A stretch of DNA of 64,000 bases from Cristatella mucedo (lineage: Eukaryota; Bryozoa; Phylactolaemata; Cristatellidae), in assembly GCA_009760855.2 (NCBI GenBank), contig WPIO01000133.1, positions 312,001 through 376,000 on the forward strand, given 5' to 3'. The notes under the pieces are model-generated. The model did no database searches and was not told the DNA's origin. It saw only the letters and a list, made by a program, of their open reading frames with translations. Below are positions 1 to 11,268 of this stretch, one piece after another. Positions within the stretch are counted from its first letter, which is position 1; the number at the start of each line of letters is the position of its first letter. The position numbers were made by a program, and so were the translations under genes.

Positions 1-328
1 TGCTCCCAAAGCCTGGAACTCATTTCCGACTTTAGTCTCGACATCTCCTGACTTGACCACATTTAAAAACAAACTAGAAACACATCTATTTATCACAGCA
101 TTTAGTGGGCCCGTGTGATTCGACCTTAAGGTGCTTATGGGTGCTGACACTGCATGCTGCCACTAACCATACTTACATTTGTGGGCCATATGCATGTCCA
201 CCCTAGCTATGTTATTTTTGTTGTTTGTTGAGCATGCTGCCACTAACGATTAGTATAAAGTAAATGTAAAGTGCCTATAAAGAGATTAAGTTTTCTGAGG
301 GCGCTAAATCAAATGAATCATTATTAAC
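1..328 (+). mobile_element. LINE-A (L2-like) 3' end, cut by window start
   Basis: The left part encodes a decayed version of the LINE-A C-terminal box (APKAWNS, then a TTFK-like stretch), as in the better copy at 14004-14790. The family's 3' untranslated region follows, with repeated TGCTGCCACTAAC motifs. It ends in the family hairpin (AGTGCC...AGAGATTAAG...TCTGAGGGCGCT) and a TTATTA tail. The reading frame is not open, so this is a dead 5'-truncated copy; the rest lies left of the window. Confidence 0.8.
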
Positions 329-785
329 ACTATTAGTATTAATGTCTGGTAACCATAAGAATGATGAATGCGGCTATGCTTTTCAGCACAGTAAAACTAT
401 ACTCGTGAAACCAAAGAGCAAATATGGCCTGAAATTCGCAACAACCATGGATAAGCTAAGAGTTTAATATCGAAAGCTAGCCTAAGGCCACGGACATGCA
501 ATGAAAGCATACATAAGTGTGAGAAATGCAGCAGCATAGATCCACAGTAATTATCGAAGTGGAAAACTGTATCGTGCTTTCCAGCCTTACTTTCTTTTGG
601 TGCTGGTCCCTTATATTGTGTTCGGAGAGGCAGAATTGCCATGTTTCCCACGATAAGTGGAGCAGGTACAAACTGAGAGTGGTATGCCTACAAAAGGCAA
701 CGGTTACCTATGTGCAACCCCATTGGATATCTTTCCAAGTCAGCAGCTTAATCTAACACGTCATTCTGATGCTTGAGGTTGTCAC
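329..785. other. No recognisable feature
   Basis: Unique-looking DNA between a LINE-A tail and a (GA)n tract. Short ORFs occur on both strands (for example 397-651 minus) but lack family motifs, good splice sites or protein-like composition. Confidence 0.5.
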
Positions 786-819
786 GAGAGAGAGAGAGAG
801 AGAGAGGAAGGGAGAGAGG

Positions 820-900
<81 letters not shown>
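786..900. repeat. (GA)n microsatellite
   Basis: Nearly pure GA dinucleotides with a few GGGA interruptions near the left end. It abuts the 3' side of the minus-strand LINE-A fragment that begins at 901. Confidence 0.97.
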
Positions 901-902
<2 letters not shown>

Positions 903-1250
903 AGAATAGATGCATTTTTAAGTTCTTTTTAAATGTGGTCAAGTCAGAGGATGCCGTGACGCAAGTCGGAAGCGAGTTCCAGGCTTTGGGTGCATACGAA
1001 CTTAAAACATGGTCACCAAAGGATTTGAGTTTCGTACGAGGTACAGGTACACGATTAGACTCCAAAAAGCAGGTGGTATGATGCTTAGCCTGGTGGAGGA
1101 GTAGACCTGATATGCAGGCTGGAGCCAAAGAATGAAGAGACCTAAAAGTGAAGGACAAAACCTTGAAGTCGATGCATTCCTTGACTGGGAGCCAGTTCAG
1201 GTTAGGTGAGAAATGGTGTGATGTGAAGAAGTAGCAACAAACGACTAGCA
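901..1250 (-). mobile_element. LINE-A C-terminal fragment
   Basis: Read on the minus strand, this is an open frame of about 115 residues with the L2/CR1 C-terminal order: LNWLPVKECIDFKVLSF, then PRTKLKSFGDH, APKAWNSLP and LTTFKKNLKMHLF. It covers only the region after the reverse transcriptase. The 3' untranslated region and hairpin are missing and the (GA)n tract sits in their place. The upstream end stops near 1250. It is a truncated remnant. Confidence 0.85.
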
Positions 1251-1477
1251 TGAACGCCTAAACACAATCTTTACCTTCCAAGTGAGATACGTTGCTTGAC
1301 AGCTGGAAAAAATCGTGCCAACTTTCGATGGTAGTTACAGCATATGAAAACAATGAATGACATCATACGAAAACATGCCAGCAAACCGAGATATTATGTT
1401 CATATACAGGCATCACTTCTCGTTAATCTTTTAATAGCAAAGACTCAGCGCCTCATTCCTTATGCAAGTCCCAGCAA

Positions 1478-1640
1478 ATCTTAGCACAGTGGTGAGGTGC
1501 TCACTCTTCACATCCAGGGGTTTGTGGGTTCGAGTCCTGCCGCATGTTATCCTTAACTGCCAGGTGCAAGTGAGGAGATAGCCACCAAGGCTCTTCTGCT
1601 GTTTAATAAATAAGGCTGTTAGATCAGAACGAGCTATCAA
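1478..1640 (+). mobile_element. SINE-1 copy
   Basis: A tRNA-like head has a box A-like stretch near 1481 (TTAGCACAGTGGTGAGG) and a perfect box B at 1527-1537 (GGTTCGAGTCC). It is followed by the family body and the tail AAGGCTCTTCTG...AAGGCTGTTAGATCAG. The same tail occurs at 17.8, 36.1, 40.3, 43.7 and 54.6 kb. Such elements are copied by RNA polymerase III and mobilised by a LINE. Confidence 0.75.
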
Positions 1641-2706
1641 TTGAGAATGAAAAAGATGCGGCACCACATCCATAAAAGCAAAGAATAGCACGACGGCAGT
1701 TCAAAAAGTACGCACGAAATACAAAGAACGCGGGTAAGCTGCTGCCGCCACCTATGTCACGCAAAAAACTTCCTGGTACCGGCTCCTAAGGGCCATTAAT
1801 CCAAATCCAAGTGCCGATGCTTTAATAGGAGGCGATTAATCATGCAAATTTAATTGGCGAACACAAGGAAGAGCGAGAATGAACGGTAACCACCACTCGG
1901 TAAATATAGTTAAGGCACACTACGAATCACCATCAACGGAAGAAAGACACGTTTTAAACCCATTAGACTGCCTCAGGGTCTCCTTCAGCGGACGACCTAC
2001 CTTAAGTAACCGGCTTAGGCAGGATAAGCTGGAGATTTTGAAACCAGCAAGCTGACCGACTGACCAGGAAATACGACAATAATACGGTAACAGGGCTTCA
2101 ATAGCTCGTCCTCCGAGATATTGTAGCTGCTAAAATTCTCTGGGGGGTTAATGATTTCGATCCGAACACTGCGCAGCAATCAGCGGACTATTTGGAACAG
2201 CGGTGAGCGCTATATCTCGACCGACTGAGACGACAACGTCGGAATCCTGCTGCCGCTACGCACCGCGAACGCAAAAGAAGCAGCAACACTATAACGAATT
2301 CGCTAAAAAAATTTAGGTGATAAACGCCTTTGCAGTAACTAGTCGGCCAAGAACATTGCTTACCGGCATCTTCTAGAGCTACGTGCACGGTCGACCTCGG
2401 TGCTACGAACCCGGAAGCGTCGGTACGGGACAAGTAGTGATGGGAAGCTGCAAGAGCAGCCTAGCTAACGACGCAAACTGCAAGCGACGGACATCTATTA
2501 CGTCGCACCGTCTTTAAATAAAATAAAGAACGAAAGCTTACTTGTACTATATCTTTTAAGAAAACTTAGGTTGGCTGCCGCTATTCCAGTGCAGCGAGTA
2601 ACAAACCCGCTTCCTGCAAGGTGAGGAGCGCTTAGCTCTTTCACCGCAGTTGCAATGCAGCGCGATATGGTGATTGCGCAGCTTGCTCTGTGCTTAGCGG
2701 TTGTAG
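1641..2706. other. No recognisable feature
   Basis: Mixed-composition unique DNA. The minus-strand ORF at 2188-2433 has no family motif and no convincing splice sites. Confidence 0.5.
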
Positions 2707-2812
2707 GATATCTCCCCCTGGACGTTTCCCCTCCTGGACATTTACTCCCTGGTGGACCCTTGGACATTTCACCCCGGACATTTTCCCGCCGGGATAGGAC
2801 ATTTCCCCCTAT
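2707..2812. repeat. Degenerate GGACATTTCCCC repeat block
   Basis: About five irregularly spaced variants of GGACATTTCCCC (GGACGTTTCCCC, GGACATTTACTCC, GGACATTTCACCCC, GGACATTTTCCCG, GGACATTTCCCCC). The spacing is not constant, so this looks like a decayed minisatellite or part of a repeat rich in this motif. Confidence 0.65.
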
Positions 2813-2856
2813 GTTGGTGAATGTATTACTAAGAATACAGATGTATATATATATGC

Positions 2857-2857
<1 letters not shown>

Positions 2858-2903
<46 letters not shown>
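2858..2903. repeat. (TG)n microsatellite
   Basis: Almost pure GT dinucleotides following a short TATATATATATGCGCG stretch. Confidence 0.97.
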
Positions 2904-2905
<2 letters not shown>

Positions 2906-3257
2906 CGATTAAATGAAGTTCATGCTCTATTAAAATAAAACCAACTCAGTATAATTAGAGGAATTGATGGATTGGAAGGACGTTTCTAATGGAGCGAGCA
3001 GCAGCTGCGGCAGCGGCGAGCTATACAGTTCGGTCCCGCGGGAGTTCGGCACCACTCGATGCCGCCAGGCACGTGTTCGTACCCGACAAAGCGGGCGCGC
3101 GCTACGGCGTGCAGCGAGTTCCTGCAAATGAGCGCTAAGCCTCGGAGGTCTACTGAGAATAACTCGAGCTCAAAAAATCTGGTTACGCCCCAATGCGCAC
3201 TAATTAAAGCGCAGAGTACGTGCTAGGAGGGATTTATGTGGCTGAGGCGAAGCCCGC
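2904..3257. other. No recognisable feature
   Basis: Unique DNA, moderately CpG-rich around 3000-3130 (GCTGCGGCAGCGGCGAG). No gene model can be supported. Confidence 0.45.
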
Positions 3258-3448
3258 GCTAAAACCTAAACCCTAAACACTGAATCCTAAAACCCTATAC
3301 ACTACACGTAAACCCTAAAAACCCTAAACTATAAACCCTAAACGCAAAGTCCTAAACCCAATACCGTAAATTCTAAAACCTAAAAACCCTAAACTCTAAA
3401 CACTAAACCCTAAAAATCCTAAAACACTAAACCCTAAAACCTAAATCA
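3258..3448. repeat. Interstitial telomere-like tract, CCCTAAA type
   Basis: About 190 bp of degenerate CCCTAAA / CCCTAAAA units with variants such as CACTAAA, CCTAAAA and TCCTAAA. The unit matches the plant/protist-type TTTAGGG telomere repeat read on the other strand, with extra A residues, rather than the usual animal TTAGGG. The degeneracy argues for an old internal tract, not a chromosome end, and sequence continues normally on both sides. Confidence 0.7.
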
Positions 3449-3452
3449 TATA

Positions 3453-3498
3453 TCCGGGGGGGATGTCCACCCCAGTGGGGATGTCGGGGGGGGAACCC
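3453..3498. repeat. G-rich GGGGATGTC direct repeat
   Basis: Runs of seven to eight G residues enclose two copies of GGGGATGTC separated by CACCCCAGTG. The GGGGxATGTCC core resembles the reverse complement of the GGACATTTCCCC motif at 2707-2812, so the two blocks may belong to one repeat family. Confidence 0.4.
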
Positions 3499-3649
3499 TT
3501 TGCAGGATCGAACCGCTAAACGCCTCTATTACACGCACACGTGGGTGGCTGCCAAAATTCCCATACTAGCTAAGCCCAAACCTAGTGTTAGTGAGAAATT
3601 AGAAAACCGTACCCTCTAAAAGGGCTCGGCTAGCATAATTCCTCTAGCA

Positions 3650-3848
3650 TGTGTGTGCTTATGTGCCTGCTGCTACTAACCATATCTACATGTTGACTCG
3701 TGCATGTCAAATTTAATAATGCCATGCTTGGTGACATTGCGAATGTTACCACTAACGTTTTGGTCATGCTTCTTTGCACTATCCTTAAAGTGCTTAGAAA
3801 GAGATTCAGTTATCCAAGAGCACTATACCCATGTGTTATTATGTTATA
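3650..3848 (+). mobile_element. Diverged LINE-A 3' untranslated region
   Basis: Contains the family's TGC...CACTAACC motifs and GTGCATGTCA, then a decayed hairpin (AGTGCTTAGAAAGAGATT...CCAAGAGCACT). The match is weaker than for other copies, suggesting an old insertion. Confidence 0.55.
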
Positions 3849-4424
3849 TTATATCTGCAGGTAATTTTGGTGTCCTGTTCCACACTGATCTTTCACTAGA
3901 CGACCAAATTGAAACAGACAGCCAGCTAAATTAACCAGATTGTGGCTGATAATCATTATTCGATGTTCTTAATTTGGAATGGCTAAGAACCGATTGTAAG
4001 ATAATTTGTGACCGAACTGCTTCAAAGCCAGCGTCATGAAATAGGCAGGTAGTTGTTTTTTTAGAGTTTGGCCTAGGCATTTGAGCTGGTTTCAGCTCAA
4101 GGTCACCAAGCGATTTTTTTGCGTAATGGCCGCTGTTGAATGCCTGTGATCCCCTCTTGCAGTCGAATAGACTTATCTACATTATGGGTCTGAACTTTTC
4201 ATGGTAAGGTACGAGCATGATCGTCGTCGCTGCCGTGTTATTGCTACTGTCGGCATACCTGCATGTGTTGGTGCTCGTTAATATTCGTCGCACGTCGGCA
4301 GAGACTAGCATCATTACGAGTGCCATGTTTAGGGCCTAGTTCTATCAGGACGTGGAATTCCCACTCCTCGTTTCGTTTGTAACAACATCAGCTTAATATT
4401 CTAGTCTGCATAGCTCCAGCTGCG
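3849..4424. other. No recognisable feature
   Basis: AT-rich unique DNA without a usable ORF or repeat signature. Confidence 0.45.
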
Positions 4425-4810
4425 TTATATAGCAAAAACTCGGGCCTCCTTAGACAGGGATACCGTATCCAAGTTGATCCATGCACTTATGACATCCGGC
4501 CTCGGCTAGTGTGACTCCCTACTCGCAGGCAGTGACGTTCCTGGGAGATTGTGTACCCGGGGACAAACTGCACAGACGGTGCCCCCCCCCCCCCCCGCCC
4601 GCCCAGTAATTGGGGTCCATTTTGGCACCCTCCTTGATCCAGCGCCCCTGATCCAGTGCCCGGAGACATACGACCACTGCCCTCCTTCAGTACGCCACTG
4701 CTCGCAGGTCTTCTGGCCCAAAATGGATGCACAACTTAGCAGCTAGGCTTGACGTTACGAACGTGACGATTGCCACATTCTCCACCACTTCTCGGCGACC
4801 TGCAGCTGCT
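4425..4810 (+). mobile_element. LINE-A coding remnant split by a MITE
   Basis: The left part (about 4425-4521) matches the LINE-A stretch that reads KDTTSKLVHAFVTSR in the copy at 14.0 kb. The right part (about 4737-4810) matches the stretch encoding AARLV through PLLADLHW. A 171-bp MITE and its target duplication lie between them. The LINE frame is full of changes. Confidence 0.7.
4530..4700. mobile_element. hAT-type MITE with 8-bp target duplication
   Basis: 171 bp bounded by CAGTGACGTTC at the left and its imperfect inverted copy GTACGCCACTG at the right. CTCGCAGG occurs directly outside both ends (4522-4529 and 4701-4708), a perfect 8-bp target-site duplication. CAGTG-type ends plus an 8-bp duplication are hallmarks of hAT transposons. 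There is no transposase frame, so it depends on another element. It contains a run of about 15 C residues. It is inserted in the LINE-A remnant and so is younger than it. Confidence 0.85.
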
Positions 4811-4867
4811 CTGCATCAAACAGCTCATTGAACTCTGAAGGGTTTTGAGAAGCATCAGGAGCATGAT

Positions 4868-5005
4868 TATTGCACAGTGGTCATATGCTTGCACGACCCG
4901 CCTTGCAGGCTCAAGTCATGCAGCGGACAATCCTTAATTTCGTGATTGATCGGCAAAAGCTCTCAAGACTTTCTGAGGCTGTGAAAATTAGGTTGTTCGA
5001 ACAGC
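4868..5005 (+). mobile_element. Diverged SINE-1 copy
   Basis: Box A-like TTGCACAGTGGTCATATGC, box B-like GGCTCAAGTCATGC, then a tail (AAAGCTCTCAAGACTTTCTG...GAGGCTGTGAAAATTAG) aligning loosely with the SINE-1 tail. Too diverged to be certain. The plus-strand ORF across it (4870-5067) is probably incidental. Confidence 0.4.
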
Positions 5006-5598
5006 TGATATTTATTTTCTCGCTTCTTGGGTGTTTCGGCTATTTAAGTCATCAGCTCAATAGCTAAGGCCATCGAATTAGACATGGCTTTCTTTGAATG
5101 TTCTGAATGGCAAGCGAAAGACCACGAGCGAGCATTGTGAAGAGCTAAGTGAGTTCAAAGGGTCAGACCGGCGATGCACATCGAGTCTTTCCGGTGCTGC
5201 TGAAGGACGTGTTAATGGGATTTCTGGCAGGATATACTATCTATTGTCTGTCAGATGTCTAGGTGCAGCAGGCTCACGAACAATAAAAAACAATAGTAGT
5301 AGTAATTAAGCCGTGCAACTCTCGGAGAGAACGAAACCTCTCGCTGGGTGCTGTCTGTGCGACTCGCTGCCTGAGAAGCAACTACCGAGGAGTTTACGAC
5401 AAGCAAGGTGTAACGCTTCGAAAAATAAAATAGCACAACAACTAGCTTGCTTCGGAAAGCCGACACAAGCGTACACGAGTCAGTATCCCCGGCGAGTGCC
5501 CTGCACTGAATCGTGCACAGGATGAGCTCGAGAAGGGACAAGGTCACCAAAGCCCCAGGGAAAGCTGCAAGGAACAGATGCATGATATTAGAAGCGAC
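5006..5598. other. No recognisable feature
   Basis: Unique DNA with overlapping ORFs on both strands (5251-5583 minus, 5313-5525 plus). Neither shows motifs or splice sites. An AATAAA is present near 5282 without any gene to serve. Confidence 0.45.
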
Positions 5599-5708
5599 TT
5601 AACAATGCAAAGTCAGTGCAGGAGATTTCTGAAGCTGGACGACGGTTGAAGGCTCTCGGTGCATTAGAACTGAAGACCTGGCTGCTGAAAGATTAGAATT
5701 TAGTGAGG
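5599..5708 (-). mobile_element. Diverged L2/CR1-type C-terminal remnant
   Basis: On the minus strand the sequence reads KFxSFSSQVFSSNAPRAFN, recognisable as a worn form of the LINE box LKSFGDRxFSSYAPKAWN. Only about 100 bp can be followed. Confidence 0.5.
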
Positions 5709-5769
5709 AAGAGGCGGCAAATGACTGAGCCGAGGCTTCGCGGGTGGTTCTATTACTCCCTGGAGAAGT

Positions 5770-5919
5770 GAGGAGTGAGGATGAGGAGTGAGGATGAGGA
5801 GTGACGATGAGGAGTGAGGATGAGGAGTGAGGATGAGGAGTGAGGATGAGGAGTGAGGATGAGGAGTGAGGATGAGGAGTGAGGATGAGGAGTGAGGATG
5901 AGGAGTGAGGATGAGGAGT
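5770..5919. repeat. 13-bp minisatellite (GAGGAGTGAGGAT)n
   Basis: About 11.5 near-perfect copies of the 13-bp unit GAGGAGTGAGGAT; one copy carries GTGACGAT. Because 13 is not a multiple of three, all frames read through it as a 13-residue repeat (Ser/Leu/Pro/His-rich on the minus strand). That is a by-product, not a gene. Confidence 0.95.
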
Positions 5920-6316
5920 TCGAAGGCTGGCGAATGCGTATGAAGCAACTAGTTATAATGACAAAATAATTTAAAATAATCAAATACTGTCTCAAGAGAG
6001 ACACAGTTTTCACGAGTTATTTAAGATGCGCTGAAAAGAAATTAGGTCAATTTATCACAGCGTGTAATGGTTGACAAAAATCCGGTACACAGAGTGTAAT
6101 TCCCAACGACGGATGCTTGGTTATACCACTTCGAACGATTCTGTGCGGCTTTCTCCTTGGACCCGCGCCCCTATTTATGCAGCCTACATACTCTTCGTCG
6201 CACGGTCGAGAAAATCTTGCCGTCTAGCCTGCGTTTTTCCGGTAACGAGCAGACAAGGCCAGGCCAGGCCAGGGTGTGGGCTGTCTGTGATATGTGAAGT
6301 TTAGCTTTATACTTAC

Positions 6317-6475
6317 CCCGAAGCTGCTTTTTTTAAGCATACGAAAGCTGGAACTGCTGCTGCCGGCGCTTGCAATCGCTGCAGAAAATGCAGCATCCGC
6401 GACGCTGTCACTGGATTTGTTGGTGCTGGCAGGCACCGGGCCATCATTCTCCGAAGCTGTCTCACTATTCTCCAT
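6317..6475 (-). CDS. Probable first coding exon of an unidentified minus-strand gene
   Basis: An ATG at 6475-6473 in good context (G at -3, G at +4) opens 53 codons that run exactly in phase 0 into a strong splice donor (GGG|GTAAGTA, intron starting at 6316). The peptide is hydrophilic and rich in Ser, Ala, Glu and Asn (NSETASEN, ASTNKSSDSVADAAFSAA, then FRMLKKSSFG). It looks like a disordered N-terminus rather than a signal peptide. Upstream on the same strand lie a TATA-like TATAGATAA (6525-6517) and CCAAT (6632-6628). I could not find the next exon between 6316 and 1, so the gene would continue left of the window. Frame composition and the donor are what I see; that this is a real gene is inference. 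No family is recognised. Confidence 0.45.
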
Positions 6476-6515
6476 TTCGGTTCGTAGGCTGAGCCGATGT
6501 CATGCTCTCCTCAGA

Positions 6516-6632
6516 TTATCTATAAGGCGCAAAACGGCAGGCGTCTCGTACACTGGCGTCTGGTTTGAGCGTCCATACTGGGCTACAGGCGATGAAAGCG
6601 TCTCCCAATCTCTGTTTGACTTGCTTCATTGG
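6516..6632 (-). promoter_or_regulatory. Candidate promoter for the 6.4-kb exon
   Basis: On the minus strand CCAAT (6632-6628) lies about 105 bp upstream of a TATA-like element (6525-6517), which is about 45 bp upstream of the ATG. The spacing fits a short 5' leader. Such motifs are common by chance. Confidence 0.25.
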
Positions 6633-7687
6633 TCCCATTCTTATCAACTTACCACATAAATTCCACTTACCAGTCATCGGTGAACGGTTGCTTTATTGCC
6701 AGTGAAAGTCCGCAGGCAAAGCTAGCGATACCTACAGTATATGGGTTCATCACATCCAGTACCCCATTTGGTTGTAAGAGTGCCTTGTAGAGAGAGCTGT
6801 TTATTGCTCACTTGTATTGCTTTTGTGTAGCAATTAATCATGCGATTCGCGGCTAAGGCTGTAAATGATGGCTGGTTAAGTGCAGTTGGTTGGGCTACCA
6901 GCAGTGTCCAGTCGTTCAGAGGAAACTCTGCAAGATACTTCAATGACTAGTTTATCAACTACTAAATCTAGCACTAGCGCAGAAGGGTGCATGACGCAGC
7001 CTAAACTGGAGTCAATGCTGCCCGACGAAAGGGCAAACGGACTGAGTGTCCCTGCGCCAGGCGCACAGTCCAGGCTTGCGGTGTTTTAAAGCTAGTCTTT
7101 GAAGCTTATCTTGAAGCCTACACGTGATAGAGTACACCTTTCGGACGTGCCCTGGAAAATTTTCTTTTTATGGAGCACGTTGCACGAAAGCAATGTGGCC
7201 ACATTTTCTTGCGGCGACTATTGAGGCTGTAGCCATCCATTGGGGCCAAACTATGGAACGCCAGAGTCTGAAGTACCTAGCAGACTCTACATCTTGATTT
7301 AGGATTGATTAGAAGAGTTGGCAATGTGCTGACAAGTCTTATTTTTTTGCTCCCACTTCACAAGCCAACGCTTCTGCGGCTTCTTGGACAACCCACCAGA
7401 AAGTGAACTTTGTAATCAAATTTTGAAGTTTTACGTGTCCTAATCGACCACTTTATTGAATAGCACTCCAGATCTTCCCTTAAGCAGCAAATGGTGCGTT
7501 TTCTAATATGCCGATCGCAGTTAGACGTGGAATTAAAAGGCCTACACCACGATGACTTAATATAACTGTGTAACTGAGACCACCGAGAGCAGGCAGTTTC
7601 GCCTTGGCAGTCAGCTTATGTCATTCAGTGCAATCCAGTGCAATCAATGTAATTGCTGCTTTCTCTGTCACTTTAATAAAAAAAAAA
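6633..7687. other. Unassigned DNA, with one coding-like stretch
   Basis: Plus-strand codons up to a TAA at 7087-7089 encode a Ser/Thr-rich, protein-like peptide (around SSRSEETLQDTSMTSLS), but no clear acceptor or start supports an exon. An AATAAA occurs at 7675-7680 immediately before the SINE-2 copy. Nothing else is recognisable. Confidence 0.35.
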
Positions 7688-7825
7688 TATTCATTTGTAT
7701 AGTGCCCTCTGACAACCTAATCACGATTCAGGCGCTCCACATATGCCACGGGGCTAGAGCCTGCGAACTCAAAAATACCTTGGTCTGAGCGAGCGCCTTA
7801 ACCACTGGGCCGAACCACTTAGTTT
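7688..7825 (-). mobile_element. SINE-2 copy
   Basis: On the minus strand: a tRNA-like head with GTGGTTAAGGCGCTCGC, a decayed box B (CAGGCTCTAGCC), CATATGTGGAGCGCCTGAAT, and the LINE-A-like hairpin ending GGGCACTATACAAATGAATA followed by a T-run. The order matches the better copies at 12510 and 34770. Confidence 0.75.
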
Positions 7826-8899
7826 GGAGAGACCAATTTAAGTCGATTCTGACAACTAATCATTTGTCTTGAACTGCAGAGCAAGCCTCGCACGTATGGA
7901 AGACATGTTAATATGTGACACCTTAGAAACTTACATTAATTGTCGATGAGCCTAATCATCTTCATTAAAGGCTGCAAATATACGAAGAACAGAGGCGATC
8001 CCTGTGCGAATCTTTGGGGACCACCAAATTTAGCCATGCAACTGTTAAAGCTCGGAACAGACGGATTCTCAGAGTCAGCCCTTATTTACTGCAATCAATA
8101 TACTTGCTCGCCGGGATCTGAGGAAAAATAATAACCCCTTGTTAAATCACTGGTCCTCGATGTCACATGCCGCCAGGAGACAAGCGAATACGATGAGGAA
8201 GCACAAGCCTGTTCTATTAGGACGCTTGTGCTCATGTGATTATCCCACATCATTGTTCTCATTCAGCCTCCTGCGGAGGACGTTGTGCCACCGCTCGCAT
8301 TTGTTGCTTAACATTCTGCATTCGTAATCCTGATTGTGCATGTTGCTTCTTTTAGAATAATCCTGCAAAACAGGTGGGAAATTAAGCAACTTGCGTCGCT
8401 CATACTCACAGGTGTATATGTACTCTACATATAAGCACTTTTATATATGTAACCGCGCTGCCAAGATTGGAGTTTCCTCTCGCGCTTAGGCTCGCTTAAG
8501 TCCCAGCAGATACATATGCTGGTAGCCGCAGTCCCAGCAGATACATACCCCGGCCGGCGAAATGGTCGCACCGATACGGACCAAAATATGCATTGCAATA
8601 ACTCACGTGTCTTTGTAGACATGTTCACCGGGATTTAGCTCAAACTTGGGCTTAAATATTAACGATAGTCCTAAAGGACTGAGTTGAACGTCTAACTAGG
8701 TTGAGTATTCCAGAAAGTTAACTCGGCAGAGCGCGAAAACACTCCAGTGTGAGCTATATCATCACAAATTGGAGGGAACATGTTTGTTTTCGCGTTCAGT
8801 TCCCCGACAGCTAGTATCCAGATTACGATTTGAAATTATTTATGCAGACTAATAAATATATTGGTATGTGTAAATACGCATGTATTTGCACCTACACGC
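7826..8899. other. No recognisable feature
   Basis: Unique DNA with a short direct duplication of CCCAGCAGATACATA around 8500-8545. No gene or transposon signature was seen. Confidence 0.45.
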
Positions 8900-9011
8900 A
8901 CCCACATATAAATATGTGTCTGTGTGTGCATGTGTTCGTGCGTGTTTGCGTTGTGTGTGTGCTTTTATGTGTGCATGTTTCGTGTATATACCGTCATTTA
9001 AAAAAAAAAAA
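8900..9011. repeat. TG-rich tract and A-run
   Basis: Interrupted (TG)n with ATG/GCG interruptions to about 8985, then a short spacer and an 11-base A run near 9001. Confidence 0.7.
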
Positions 9012-9446
9012 TTTAAAGCCAGATTTGATTCTAAAATCCAAGAGTGCAATAGCTCAGTACTCCGCGTTTCTCTCTTTTGCTAAAGATTCTCAAAAGAAAA
9101 TCTCAAAAATTCTCGAAAGAAAACTCCAAATAGCTCGCAAATATTAAATGATGCGGATGATTTATTAAGGAATTTTGAGTAGGAACTAATGCATCACCAT
9201 TCTGCTGAAAATTATTTTAGTTTTGTACCACACCGGTGCTGCAGGACAATGACAGAGATTTCGAGGCTAGCGATCACGAGATGTTCCTTGATTGATGTGA
9301 TCAGCGAAGATCAACCTTATGATACTTTGACGTGGTTTGAATCGTACCTATCTGATCTTGTGCAGTAGTTCGCGTCGTGCGACGTTCAAAATTAAATTTA
9401 CATTAAGCAACTCCATAGGATATGCTCTGGGAGTCATTGTTCTCCG

Positions 9447-9526
9447 CATGATTCCTTCGCAGAAAATGTACAGTGCCTAGAAAGAGATTAAGTTCTCTGA
9501 GGGCGCAATAAAAATACATTATTATC
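9447..9526 (+). mobile_element. Solo LINE-A 3' tail
   Basis: GCATGATT followed by the family hairpin (CAGTGCCTAGAAAGAGATTAAG...TCTGAGGGCGC) and an A/T tail. Only about 80 bp of the element is present, as expected for an extremely 5'-truncated insertion. Confidence 0.75.
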
Positions 9527-10863
<1,337 letters not shown>

Positions 10864-10928
10864 GAAACGAGAGAAAGAGTGAGAGAGGGAAAGAAGGGAG
10901 AGAGAGATAGAGAAAGGAAGATAGAGAC
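10864..10928. repeat. GA-rich imperfect microsatellite
   Basis: Interrupted GA/GGGA repeats immediately upstream of a LINE-B 3' fragment. Confidence 0.9.
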
Positions 10929-10929
10929 T

Positions 10930-11038
10930 GAATGCATACCGAAAGCCGCTTAAGCTGTGAGTTCGCTTTACAAAACTTTCCTGCGTAATACCCACATGGT
11001 CTTAATGACTTTGTGGAGTTACAGACGGAGATACAAGA
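10930..11038 (+). mobile_element. LINE-B 3' end fragment
   Basis: About 110 bp matching the last part of LINE-B: ACCGAAAGCCGCTTA, CAAAAC, TTTCCTGCGTAA, CCCACATGGTC, then the terminal GGAGTTACAGACGGAGATAC. A microsatellite begins straight after the 3' end. Confidence 0.85.
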
Positions 11039-11118
11039 CAAGTCGCAGAGAAAGAGACAGAGTGAGAGAGAGAGGGCGAGAGAGAGGGAGAGAGAGAGAG
11101 AGGCGAGAGAAAGAAAAA

Positions 11119-11192
<74 letters not shown>

Positions 11193-11200
11193 GAGATAGT

Positions 11201-11268
<68 letters not shown>

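Noticed and set aside
1527-1537. Functional tRNA gene at the box B match
   Set aside because: The flanking sequence does not form a tRNA cloverleaf with paired acceptor ends, and the same body and tail recur in other SINE-1 copies.
3258-3448. A true chromosome end at the telomere-like tract
   Set aside because: The tract is degenerate and ordinary sequence continues on both sides.
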